Shown piece after piece: positions 44,631-53,700 of a stretch of DNA of 64,000 nucleotides. This DNA comes from Mumia xiangluensis (lineage in GTDB: Bacteria > Actinomycetota > Actinomycetes > Propionibacteriales > Nocardioidaceae), in the NCBI RefSeq assembly GCF_010994095.1, contig NZ_WJYO01000001.1:310001-374000 (forward strand), in the 5' to 3' direction. The number at the start of each line of letters is the position of its first letter. The first letter of the stretch is position 1. The translations under genes and the position numbers were made by a program. The notes under the pieces are model-generated. The model saw only the letters and a program-made list of their open reading frames with translations. It searched no databases and was not told where the DNA came from.

Positions 44631-45283
44631 GAGCCCACCTCGGCGACGTGCTCCATCGCCGACACCGCGCGCACCACCGAGTCCCGGGCGTGGGCCTCGA
44701 TGATCGCGACGGCACGCTCGGAGTCGGCTGCTGCCAGGGCGTCGTACAGGTCGACGTGCTCACGGTGGACGATCGCGGGGTCGGTGTGCTGGCGCAGCAG
44801 CCACCGGCGGCGCTCGGTGAGTCCGTCGAGGATCTCCCCGACGATGCCGCCGTGGCCGACCTCGACGAGGGCCTCGTGGAAGCGGGCGTTGGCGGCGACC
44901 GCGGCGTCGTGGTCGCCGTCGTCCAAGGCTTCGGAGGCCTCCCCGAGGACGGCGCGGATCGGTTCGAGGTCCGTCGGGCGCTCCGCGCTCGCGATCTGTC
45001 GGACGAGGACCACCTCGAGTGCGCCCGCGACCTCGGTGAGCTCGGCGATCTGCGCCGCGTCGTACTGGCGGACCTCGATGCCCCGGGTCGCCCGGTCGAC
45101 GGCGAAGCCTTCCCGGACGAGCGAGTGCAGGGCCTCGCGAACCGGGACGCGCGAGACCCCGAGGTCCCCGGCGATGGCCCGCTCCACGAGGCGCGTGCCC
45201 GGGGCGTAGTCGCCGCGCACGATGCGCTCACGGATCGCGGCGCGGACGTCGTCGCGCAACGGGCGGAAGGGTTCGGTGACCAT
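44627..45283 (-). CDS. GntR-family regulator, FCD type
   Basis: 218 aa from ATG 45283 (MVTEPFRPLRDDV). Winged helix with ERAIAGDLGVSRVPVREALH (about residues 35-55), C-terminal FCD helical domain with the metal/ligand region ANARFHEALVEVGHGG and REHVDLYDALAAAD. Likely ligand a small carboxylate. Overlaps the ankyrin gene by 4 bp, and its own promoter carries a GGTATACC site, suggesting autoregulation of the pair. Confidence 0.92.
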   Translation of the reverse strand: MVTEPFRPLRDDVRAAIRERIVRGDYAPGTRLVERAIAGDLGVSRVPVREALHSLVREGFAVDRATRGIEVRQYDAAQIAELTEVAGALEVVLVRQIASAERPTDLEPIRAVLGEASEALDDGDHDAAVAANARFHEALVEVGHGGIVGEILDGLTERRRWLLRQHTDPAIVHREHVDLYDALAAADSERAVAIIEAHARDSVVRAVSAMEHVAEVGS

Positions 45284-45291
45284 GGGAAAAC

Positions 45292-45299
45292 GGTATACC
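45292..45299. promoter_or_regulatory. GntR/FCD operator core
   Basis: GGTATACC, a perfect 8-bp palindrome 9 bp upstream of the GntR ATG, flanked by TT on the minus-sense left. FCD-type GntR proteins often bind TTGGTATACCAA-like sites. Confidence 0.5.
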
Positions 45300-45370
45300 A
45301 AACGGCCAAACCGCTGCGTCCTCCATGCGACCGCTCCCCCTCCGCACCGGGTGGAGCTTGCGGACGCACG

Positions 45371-45402
45371 AGGGCCCCGGAACCTCGCGGTCCCGGGGCC
45401 CT
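45371..45402 (-). terminator. Terminator hairpin of the fadA-fadB unit
   Basis: AGGGCCCCGG (45371-45380) and CCGGGGCCCT (45393-45402) pair perfectly with a 12-nt loop, 42 nt beyond the fadB stop. REP-like TCGACAGGCTCAG sequence lies between (45409-45421). Confidence 0.55.
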
Positions 45403-45443
45403 GTGGTCTCGACAGGCTCAGTCAGCTCAGTCGGTCAGTCGGC

Positions 45444-47669
45444 TCAGACGAACTTCTCGTCCTTCGACGCCTTCTCGAGCAGCAGCGCCGGCGGGGAGAA
45501 GCGCTCGCCGTACGCCGTCGCGAGCTCCTGCGCCCGCTCCGTGAACGCCTTCACGCCGATGCGGGCCGCCTGTCCTGAGCGAGCGGAGCGAGTCGAAGGG
45601 TCAGCGGCCTCGTACCCGTTGATGTACTGCAGGGCACCACCGAAGACCGGCGGGAAGCCGATGCCGAAGATCGAGCCGATGTTGGCGTCGGCGACCGTGC
45701 GGAGCACGCCCTCCTCGAGGCAGCGGACCGTCTCGATGGCCATGATGAACGTGTAGCGCTCCTGCATGTCCTCCCACGGGATCTCTGCACCCTCCTTGCG
45801 GAACTGCGAGAGGCCCGACCACAGGTGCTTCTTGGCGTCGGCGGGGTATTCGTAGAACCCGGCCCCGGCGGCCTTGCCCTTGCGGCCCTGGTCGACGAGC
45901 GTGTTGATGACGTCCATCGCGGGGCTGTCCGGGAAGGCCTTGCCCGCGCCCTCGGCAGCTGCCTTGGCCTCGCCGTTGATCTTCTGCGGGAGCGTCAGCG
46001 TGACCTCGTCGATCATCGCCAGCGGCGGAGCCGGGAAGCCCTTGGTCGTGGCGGCGCGCTCGATCGAGACCGGGTCGAGGCCCTCGGCGAGCATCTCGGC
46101 GCCCTCCATGGTGAGGGTGCCGAAGACCCGGCTGGTGAAGAAGCCGCGGCTGTCGTTGACGACGATCGGGGTCTTCTTGATCTGCTTGACGTAGTCGAGC
46201 GAGCGGGCGATCGCCTCATCCGAGGTCTTCTCGCCCACGATGATCTCGACCAGCGGCATCTTGTCGACCGGCGAGAAGAAGTGGATCCCGATGAAGTCCT
46301 CGGGACGCTTGACGCCGTCGGCGAGGATCGTGATCGGCAGCGTCGACGTGTTGGAGCCGAGCAGCGCGTCGGAGTTCACGATCGGCTCGAGGTCGCCGAA
46401 GACCTGCTTCTTGAGGTCGACCGACTCGAAGACCGCCTCGATGACGAAGTCGCAGCCCGCGAGATCGGCGTAGTCGGCCGTCGGGTGGATGCGGGCGAGG
46501 ATCTCGTCACGCTTCTCCGCCGTCAGGCGACCCTTCTCGACCTGCTTGTCGAGGAGGTTCGTCGAGTAGGACTTGCCCTTCTCGGCGGCCTCGATCGAGA
46601 TGTCCTTGAGGACGACGTCGATGCCTGCGCGCGCCGAGACGTACGCGACGCCGGCGCCCATCATGCCCGCACCGAGGATCGCCACCTTGGAGGCCTTCGT
46701 CTTCTCGATGCCCGCCGGCCGCGAACCGCCGGCGTTGATCGCACCGAGGTCGAAGAAGAACGCCTGCGTCATGTTCTTGAACTGCTGACCCGTGACGAGG
46801 TCGACGAAGTAGCGCGACTCGATGCGGGACGCGGTGTCGAAGTCGACCTGAGCACCCTCGACGGCCGCGGCCATGATGTTGCGCGGGGCCTTGTAGGGGG
46901 CACCCTTGGTCTGCTTGCGCAGGGTGGCGGGGAACGCCGGCAGGAACTGCGCGAGCTTCGGGGTGGAGGGGGTGCCACCGGGCATCCGGTAGCCCTTCTG
47001 GTCCCACGGCTGGGTGAAGGCCTCGGCGTCGTCCTTGTGGGCGAGGATCCAGGCCTTGGCAGCCGGGACCAGCTCGTCCTGCGTCGCGACGAGCTCGTCG
47101 ACGAGCCCCGTGGCGAGCGCCTTGGCGGGCTTCATGCGCGGCCCCTGCAGGAGGACCTCCATGAGCGCCTTCTGCAGGCCGAACATGCGGACCGTGCGGG
47201 TGACGCCGCCGCCGGCGGGGAGCAGGCCGAGCGTGACCTCGGGAAGGCCGATCTCGTATCCGCCCTCGACGGCGATGCGGTGGTGGGTCGCGAGCGCGAT
47301 CTCGAGCCCGCCGCCGAGCGCGGCACCGTTGATCGCGGCGACGACCGGCTTGCCGAGCGTCTCGAGGCGGCGCATCGTCGCCTTCATGGACTCGACGCCC
47401 TCGAAGACCTGCGGCGAGTCGGCCGGGGTCATCTGCGTCATCAGCTTGAGGTCGCCGCCGGCGAAGAACGTGCTCTTCGCACTGGTGACCACGACGCCGA
47501 CGACGTCGTCGCCCTCGGCCACGAGGCGCTCGACGGCCGCCGCCATCGAGGCCTGGTAGGCCTCGTTCATCGTGTTGGCGCTCTGGTTGGGATCGTCGAG
47601 GACAAGGGTGACGATGCCGTCCTCGCCGCGCTCGTAACGGACGGCGTCCGCGGTTGCGTTCTCAGTCAT
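45444..47669 (-). CDS. fadB: Fatty-acid oxidation multifunctional protein (enoyl-CoA hydratase/3-hydroxyacyl-CoA dehydrogenase)
   Basis: 741 aa. N-terminal crotonase domain (about 1-200: NGAALGGGLEIALATHHRIA, LPEVTLGLLPAGGGVTRTV with the two catalytic glutamates), linker, then NAD-binding 3-hydroxyacyl-CoA dehydrogenase starting VAILGAGMMGAGVAYVSA (about 330) with GIHFFSPVDKMPLVEI and the C-terminal domain. It does steps 2 and 3 of beta-oxidation and pairs with fadA upstream (39-bp gap). Near residue 690 a REP-like element is inserted in frame, giving DPSTRSARSGQ, just before the GVKAFTERAQEL end. Confidence 0.94.
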   Translation of the reverse strand: MTENATADAVRYERGEDGIVTLVLDDPNQSANTMNEAYQASMAAAVERLVAEGDDVVGVVVTSAKSTFFAGGDLKLMTQMTPADSPQVFEGVESMKATMRRLETLGKPVVAAINGAALGGGLEIALATHHRIAVEGGYEIGLPEVTLGLLPAGGGVTRTVRMFGLQKALMEVLLQGPRMKPAKALATGLVDELVATQDELVPAAKAWILAHKDDAEAFTQPWDQKGYRMPGGTPSTPKLAQFLPAFPATLRKQTKGAPYKAPRNIMAAAVEGAQVDFDTASRIESRYFVDLVTGQQFKNMTQAFFFDLGAINAGGSRPAGIEKTKASKVAILGAGMMGAGVAYVSARAGIDVVLKDISIEAAEKGKSYSTNLLDKQVEKGRLTAEKRDEILARIHPTADYADLAGCDFVIEAVFESVDLKKQVFGDLEPIVNSDALLGSNTSTLPITILADGVKRPEDFIGIHFFSPVDKMPLVEIIVGEKTSDEAIARSLDYVKQIKKTPIVVNDSRGFFTSRVFGTLTMEGAEMLAEGLDPVSIERAATTKGFPAPPLAMIDEVTLTLPQKINGEAKAAAEGAGKAFPDSPAMDVINTLVDQGRKGKAAGAGFYEYPADAKKHLWSGLSQFRKEGAEIPWEDMQERYTFIMAIETVRCLEEGVLRTVADANIGSIFGIGFPPVFGGALQYINGYEAADPSTRSARSGQAARIGVKAFTERAQELATAYGERFSPPALLLEKASKDEKFV
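45569..45600. repeat. REP-like element, type B, in frame inside fadB
   Basis: CCTGTCCTGAGCGAGC then GGAGCGAGTCGAAGGG; the GAGCGAGCGGAGCGAGTCGAA core equals the complementary form of the intergenic type B element. It adds about 10 residues in the C-terminal domain of FadB, near a surface loop by position. Confidence 0.8.
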
Positions 47670-47708
47670 GTGTGTGCTGCTCCGTATGAGGTCTGGTGGG
47701 CGAGGAGG

Positions 47709-48920
47709 TCAGAGGCGCTCGACGACGGTGGCGATACCCATGCCGCCGCCGACACACAAGGTGGCGACGCCGTAGCGCTGGTCGCGACGCTCGAGCTCGT
47801 CGACGAGGGTGCCGAGGATCATCGCGCCGGTCGCGCCGAGGGGGTGGCCGAGCGCGATGGCGCCGCCGTTGACGTTGACGATGTCGTGCGGGACGGACAT
47901 GTCCTTCATGAAGCGGAGCACGACGGCCGCGAACGCCTCGTTCATCTCGTACAGGTCGATGTCGCTCGCCTCGAGGCCGGCCTTCGCGAGCGCCTTGCGG
48001 GTCGCGGGGGCGGGTCCGGTGAGCATGATCGTCGGCTCGGAGCCGGAGACCGCGGTGGAGAGGATGCGGGCGCGCGGCGTGAGGCCGTTGCGCTTGCCGG
48101 CCTTCTCGTTGCCGATGACGACGATCGCCGCGCCGTCCACGATGCCCGAGCTGTTGCCGGCGTGGTGGACGTGGTTGATCTTCTCGACGGAGTGGTACTT
48201 CTCGAGCGCGACGGAGTCGAAGCCGGCGAAGTCGCCGATGGCCTCGAAGGACGGCGCGAGCGACGAGAGCGACTCGGCGGTGGTGCCGGGGCGTACGAAC
48301 TCGTCGTGGTCGAGGATCGTCAGGCCGTTGATGTCGGTGACGGGGATGACCGACTTGGCGAAGTAGCCGTTGGCGATCGCCTTCGCGGCGCGGGCCTGCG
48401 ACTCGGCAGCGTAGGTGTCGACGTCGGTGCGGCTGAAGCCCTCGACGGTCGCGATCAGGTCGGCGCCGATGCCCTGCGGGACGAAGTCGGTGTCGAACGC
48501 GGTGCGCGGGTCGAGCGCCCAGGCGCCGCCGTCGCTGGCCATCGGGACGCGGCTCATCGACTCGACGCCGCCGGCGAGGATCAGGTCCTCCCAGCCGGAG
48601 CGGACGCGCTGCGCGGCCTGGTTGACGGCCTCGAGGCCCGAGGCGCAGAAGCGGTTGAGCTGGACACCGGCGACGGTGTCGGGGAGACCGGCGGCGAGCG
48701 CTGCGGTCTTGGCGATGTCGGAGCCCTGGTCACCGACCGGCGTCACGACGCCGAGGACGACGTCCTCGACCTGGGCCGGGTCCAGCGTCGGGTTGCGCTT
48801 CTGGACCTCCTCGAGGAGCCCGGTCACGAGGCTGATGGGCTTCACCTCGTGCAGGGATCCGGTCTTCTTGCCGCGCCCGCGAGGGGTGCGGATCGCGTCG
48901 TAGATGAATGCCTCAGTCAT
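47709..48920 (-). CDS. fadA: Acetyl-CoA C-acyltransferase (thiolase)
   Basis: 403 aa. Nucleophile C92 in [22 protein letters not shown] (His) and the second cysteine in [12 protein letters not shown] near the C-terminus. Last step of beta-oxidation, cleaving 3-ketoacyl-CoA. First gene of the fadA-fadB unit, with a textbook promoter and operator upstream. Ribosome-binding GAAGGA lies before the ATG at 48920. Confidence 0.95.
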   Translation of the reverse strand: MTEAFIYDAIRTPRGRGKKTGSLHEVKPISLVTGLLEEVQKRNPTLDPAQVEDVVLGVVTPVGDQGSDIAKTAALAAGLPDTVAGVQLNRFCASGLEAVNQAAQRVRSGWEDLILAGGVESMSRVPMASDGGAWALDPRTAFDTDFVPQGIGADLIATVEGFSRTDVDTYAAESQARAAKAIANGYFAKSVIPVTDINGLTILDHDEFVRPGTTAESLSSLAPSFEAIGDFAGFDSVALEKYHSVEKINHVHHAGNSSGIVDGAAIVVIGNEKAGKRNGLTPRARILSTAVSGSEPTIMLTGPAPATRKALAKAGLEASDIDLYEMNEAFAAVVLRFMKDMSVPHDIVNVNGGAIALGHPLGATGAMILGTLVDELERRDQRYGVATLCVGGGMGIATVVERL

Positions 48921-48952
48921 GGCGGTCCTTCGATTCGTTGGCGACCCGGCAG

Positions 48953-48981
48953 AAGTTACTTGTCAGTAACGGCCATGTCAA
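48953..48981 (-). promoter_or_regulatory. fadA promoter with overlapping dyad operator
   Basis: Minus sense: -35 TTGACA (48976-48981), 17-bp spacer, -10 TAACTT (48953-48958). The inverted repeat GTTACT-N4-AGTAAC (48955-48970) overlaps the -10 and spacer, a repressor position. The candidate regulators are not next door; the MerR at 49980 or a TetR elsewhere are options. Confidence 0.65.
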
Positions 48982-48998
48982 TGATACGCACACCACTA

Positions 48999-49015
48999 TG
49001 ACAGCGGTACTGTCA
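48999..49015. promoter_or_regulatory. Dyad TGACAG-N5-CTGTCA
   Basis: Perfect 6-bp arms, upstream of the fadA -35 and 21 bp downstream of the hydrolase stop. Could be a second regulator site for fadA or a small hairpin ending the hydrolase transcript. Confidence 0.35.
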
Positions 49016-49035
49016 CGGTGCCAACCGGGTGCGGG

Positions 49036-49932
49036 TCAGGCGCGGGGAGGCCGTGACCACTCACCCAGGAGGGCCTGCAGCGCAGCGATCAGCGCGACCG
49101 GCTGATCGAGCATGATGTGGTGCCCGGCATCCGGGATCACCGTCACCGGCACGTGGCCGCCGAGCCGCTCAGCCACGGCCGCCGTGATGTCCGTGGTGGC
49201 CATCCCGCGCTCGCCGCGGATCAGTGCCGTCGGGCACACCGTCGAGGTCAGGTCCTCCGGCTCCATCTGGGCACTGAAGAAGATCTTGGGGTCGAACTTC
49301 CACGTCCACCCGTCAGGCACCTCGCGGACCGAGGCTGCCGCGATGTGCTCCTCGACGTACGGGAGCGTCGCTCCGTCCTCAGGGAGGGTCCGGAACCGCG
49401 CCACGACGGCCTCCCACGTGGGATAGACCCGGGTGCCCGGCATCCGACGACCCGACTGCTGCCAGGCGCGCGCCTCGGGCGGGATCTGGCGTACGGGCGA
49501 GTCGATCGCACAGGCGCCGGCCAGCTCTGCTCCGTGGTCGCGCGCGGCGGCGAGGGTCACGAATCCGCCCATGCTGTGGCCGATGACGACCGGCTTGGTC
49601 CCCGAGGCGCCACGCCCCTCTCCCTCGGCGGCCGCGACCGCCATCAGCTCGCGGGCGTACGTGGCGAGGCTGTACGACGGGCGACGGCCGGAGTCACCGT
49701 GACCCGACAGGTCGATCGCGACCACCCGGTGCGACGCGGTGAGGAACGGCGCGACGTGGTCCCACCACCCCGCGTGCGCAGCACCGCCGTGCACGAGCAC
49801 GACGACCGGGTTCCCCGCCTCGCCCCACGTCCGGTACGCGATGCGTACGCCGTCGACGTCGATGTCGTGGCGGTGGTACGGCTCGGCGAGCGCGTCGGCG
49901 AACCAAGCGGGAGCTCCCACGGGTGACCTCAC
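49036..49932 (-). CDS. Alpha/beta hydrolase
   Basis: 298 aa. Oxyanion HGGAAHAGWWD (about residues 48-58), nucleophile elbow GHSMGGF (Ser), Asp in ACAIDSPV region and C-terminal histidine in PDAGHHIMLDQP. Likely an esterase, lactonase or similar; substrate unknown. GTG start at 49932. Not obviously co-transcribed with the MerR gene upstream (47-bp gap, same strand). Confidence 0.88.
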   Translation of the reverse strand: MRSPVGAPAWFADALAEPYHRHDIDVDGVRIAYRTWGEAGNPVVVLVHGGAAHAGWWDHVAPFLTASHRVVAIDLSGHGDSGRRPSYSLATYARELMAVAAAEGEGRGASGTKPVVIGHSMGGFVTLAAARDHGAELAGACAIDSPVRQIPPEARAWQQSGRRMPGTRVYPTWEAVVARFRTLPEDGATLPYVEEHIAAASVREVPDGWTWKFDPKIFFSAQMEPEDLTSTVCPTALIRGERGMATTDITAAVAERLGGHVPVTVIPDAGHHIMLDQPVALIAALQALLGEWSRPPRA

Positions 49933-49979
49933 TTGCAGACAGACCTGACGGTTTCTCAGCGCAATCGTACGCTGCCGCC

Positions 49980-50690
49980 TCAGGTCCGCCGTCGGATCGT
50001 CGCCCGCTTCGTCTCGTTCACCGCGCTCTCGTACGCCGTCACGAGCGCCTGCACGGTGAGCGGCTTGAACTGCTCGATGATGGCCGCGATCGCCTCGGGC
50101 GGCTCGCCGCTCGCGCGGTAGTGAGGCAGCACCTTCACCCGGAAGACCTCGGTCAGCTCCTCGGCCATCGCGCGCGCGTGCGACTCGATGATCCGCTCCG
50201 CCTCGATCGCGCCGTCGACCGGCAGGCCGAGGTTCATCAACCCGATGCCGACGGAGAGGTGCGCGGGAGCAACGCGGAAGAGGTCCTCGTCCGGCGTCGG
50301 CTCGACGACGCGGAGCGCGACCAGCAGCTCGATGTCGTCGTCCGACAGGGACCGGCCTGCGCGCCGCTCGAGGGTCTCACGGTCGACGGCCTCCGGAAGG
50401 TCCGACAGCCACGGCGCGAGCATCGTGCGCTGGAGGGCCACGTCACCGGGCGTGGCGTCGGCGGGCAGCCGCTCGAGGTAGCCCTCGATCGCCGACAGGG
50501 TGAAGCCGTGCGCCTGCAGCTCGCGGACCAGCTCGAGCCGCGCCAGATGGTCCGCACCGTAGAAGCCGTTGCGCCCCTCGCGCACCGGCGGCGGGATCAG
50601 GCCGCGGCCCGCATAGAAGCGGATCGTCCGCACACTCATCCCGACCCGCTCGGCGAGCTGCTCGACGGAGAGGCGTTCGGAGGGAGTCAT
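49980..50690 (-). CDS. MerR-family transcriptional regulator
   Basis: 236 aa. MerR helix-turn-helix LSVEQLAERVGMSVRTIRFYAGRGLIPPP (in pieces; residues about 7-35), the dimer helix LVRELQAHGFTLSAIEGYL, then a C-terminal domain of about 130 residues without cysteine metal motif, so an organic ligand is likely. TAGGGT (50697-50702, minus sense) ends 6 nt before the ATG: leaderless pattern. Position near fadBA and hydrolase makes it a candidate for their control. Confidence 0.9.
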   Translation of the reverse strand: MTPSERLSVEQLAERVGMSVRTIRFYAGRGLIPPPVREGRNGFYGADHLARLELVRELQAHGFTLSAIEGYLERLPADATPGDVALQRTMLAPWLSDLPEAVDRETLERRAGRSLSDDDIELLVALRVVEPTPDEDLFRVAPAHLSVGIGLMNLGLPVDGAIEAERIIESHARAMAEELTEVFRVKVLPHYRASGEPPEAIAAIIEQFKPLTVQALVTAYESAVNETKRATIRRRT

Positions 50691-50769
50691 GGCGGCACCC
50701 TAGCGCCGAGCCCGCCGCACCGTTCGGCGTGCGGTGGCCGAAAGCGGCCGCCAATATTACTTTCAAGAC

Positions 50770-53700
50770 ATGTCGCCCGCTCCCCGGACCGCTGCTCCGC
50801 GCGCGCCCCGAGCCCGTGCCAAGCGCCCCCGCCAGCGTCGTACGCCATGGCTCTTCGCAGCGCTCGCCGTGCTCCTGCTCGCCGGGCTCCTCCAGCCCGG
50901 ACCGGCGGCGGCCGACGGCGACGGCTTCCTGACGATCAGCAAGTCGGCGAGCCAGCCCGGACCGTTCCAGCCGGGCGACACCTTCAGCTACACGATCACA
51001 GTCGGTTGCTCCAACACCGTCGGCAGCGGCTGCGACGCCGCGCAGGTCACCGACACGCTGCCGCCGCCCCTGGTCCTCGACCCGGCCAGCAGCGATCCGG
51101 TGGTGGTCGTCGGCCCCGCTCCGAGCGAGGTCACCCTCGACGGCGACAACGGCTTCACGGTCGACTTCACCGGCGACACCGGATCGGGTCTCACCGGCCT
51201 CCCGACCGGCCAGACCGTCCAGATCATCGTCAGCGTCATGGTCCCCGAGGACGCCACCTTCGACGACGCCGGCACGCTGACCAACACGGCCACCGTCACG
51301 GCGGACAACGCCGAGACCAAGAGCGGCACCGCCGACGTCACGCTCGAGGTCCCGCTCGTGCTCGACTCCACGGTCACGAAGAACCTCTCGCCCGACACCC
51401 CGGTCCCCGCGGTCCCGGGTCAGGCCGTGCAGTTCGAGATCGGTGGCGGCAACACGTCCAACGCCGCCGTCGACGAGCTCGTCATCCAGGACCCGGCCGA
51501 CGGCGCGGCGGATCCGTTCGAGTACCTCGAGCTCACCGGGATCGCGAGCATCACGCCTCCCGAAGGTGCCGACACCGTCCAGGTCGACTGGCTGGATGCC
51601 GACGGCGTATGGCACACCGGCTCCGCGACGACCCCGATCCCTGACGACCCGAACGATCTCCTCGCGGGCGTGGACCTCGCGGACGTCCACGGGCTGCGGT
51701 TCACGTTCAGCGCCGACGGTGGGACCGTCCCGATCACGCCGGAGGACGGCCAGGCGGCGATCGTCCTCGACACCCAGACCCGGGACAACGTCATCGACAT
51801 CCCGCCCGGGACGACCGAGACCGTGTCCAACACGGCGTCGTCGCAGGTCAACCTCGACGACGACTCCTCCACCCCCGTGACCGACGACGACACCGTCGTC
51901 CTCGAGCGCAACCCGCCGACGGTCGCGATCGACAAGTCGTACGCGCTGGACCACCTGACACCGGGCCAGTCGACCACCGCGACCGTGCGCGCGACGAACG
52001 GCAGCACGCCCGTCACCGAGATGGTGATCGCCGACCCCGCGGCGGGCACGCCGGACTTCGTCGAGCAAGGGATCACGTTCACCGGCTTCACCGACGGCGT
52101 CGAGTGGCCGGTCGCTGCCACCGGCGTCTCGATCCAGTACACCTACGAGGACGGGTTCACCGAGGATCCGAAGACGTCCACCGACGTCGACACGATCCCC
52201 GGCCCGACCGACGGGCACCGCGTGTCCGGCTACACGATCACCTTCACCGGGCCGATCGACGCCAACGCGTACGCGAACCTCCCCTTCACGGTGACCGCCG
52301 ACCCGCTCCCGGGCGACGAGTCCGTGACGACCACCAACACGGCGTCCTCCCAGGTCACCGCCTCCAACGGCGAGGAGAGCGACGTCGCCACCGACGACGC
52401 GGACATGACCCGCGACCCGCTCCGTGTCACCACCGACGTCACCAAGAACATCGGCAACGGCGAGCTCCCAGGCGTGCCCGGGGCAGGCACCACGGTGAAC
52501 ATCAGCGGTCTGGTCTGCGGCGAGTGCGCAGACAAGGAGCCGTCGACCACCGGCTCGGAGTACCTCCAGATCACCGATCCGCCGAGCCCGTCGGGAACAC
52601 CGAGCGACTTCTGGAACCACTTCGACGTCACCTCGTTCGGACCGACCGACGTCCCGGCCAACGCCGACATGACCGTCGAGTACTGGGACGGCACGGAGTG
52701 GGTCCCGCTCGCCGGTCCGGTCGAAGGACCTGCGACGTGGTCGTACACGCCGACGGCCGACGAGCAGGACGCCATCCAGGGCGTCCGCTACACGTTCACG
52801 CCGAAGGAGGGCGAGCTCCTCCCGCCCGGCTTCAATGTCATCACGTACATGAACGTCGAGCTCCGTGAGGAGCTGCGCGACGGCACAGGACCCGCGACGC
52901 CCGACCCGGAGGGCGACCCGATCACGGTCGGCAACGAGGCCGGCAGCGAGGTCCACAACCCCAACGCCGTCGACCCCACCGACAACGCGACCGCCGACGA
53001 CGACGTCGTCATCAACCCGGTGCCGCCGGGCCCGGGTCCGGACACGATCGACAAGGGATGGCTCGTCGACGGCACCCCGGAGCAGACGGGCGCGACCGTA
53101 CCGTCGCTCACCGACGACCTGCGGACGGCACGCATCTCCTGGGGGACGAACCTCTTCCCCGCCGATCAGTACGTGATCACGGACCCCGCAACCGATCCCA
53201 CCGACGTCGCCACGTCGCTCTTCGACGCGTGGGACCTCTACCGGATCGAGCCGATCACGGCGGCGACCGACCCGATGATGACCTTCGACGCCATCGCCTC
53301 GGTCGAGCTGTACGTCGACGGCACCGGCTGGCTGGACATCACCGACGACGCCTGCGCCAGCGGGTGCGACGGGCAGTTCGGCGGATACACGCTCACCGAG
53401 GAGCAGCGCGCCACCACGCTCGGCGTCCGGATCACGTACGAGGAGAGCCCGACCCGCGCCGACCGCATCACGGGCCCGGCCGATCCGCAGCCCGGGACCG
53501 GCGTCGCTCGGACCGCGGGCAACGACCGCCCGCTCGACCTGACCTTCCAGCTGCGCCAGCAGCTGCGCTCGGACCCCACCCAGGCCGTGCTCGGCGACAC
53601 GCACGACTACACCTACAACACGGGCCAGGCCGGCCTGGTGCGCAACACCGTCGACGGCACCATGATCAGCGGCGACGACGAGCGCACCACCACCGACTTC

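Noticed and set aside
45825-49001. Open frame of about 1,060 codons on the plus strand
   Set aside because: Antisense to fadB and fadA, which are well conserved enzymes.
50443-53604. Open frame of about 1,050 codons, minus strand
   Set aside because: Antisense shadow of the surface protein and MerR genes, no recognisable domain.
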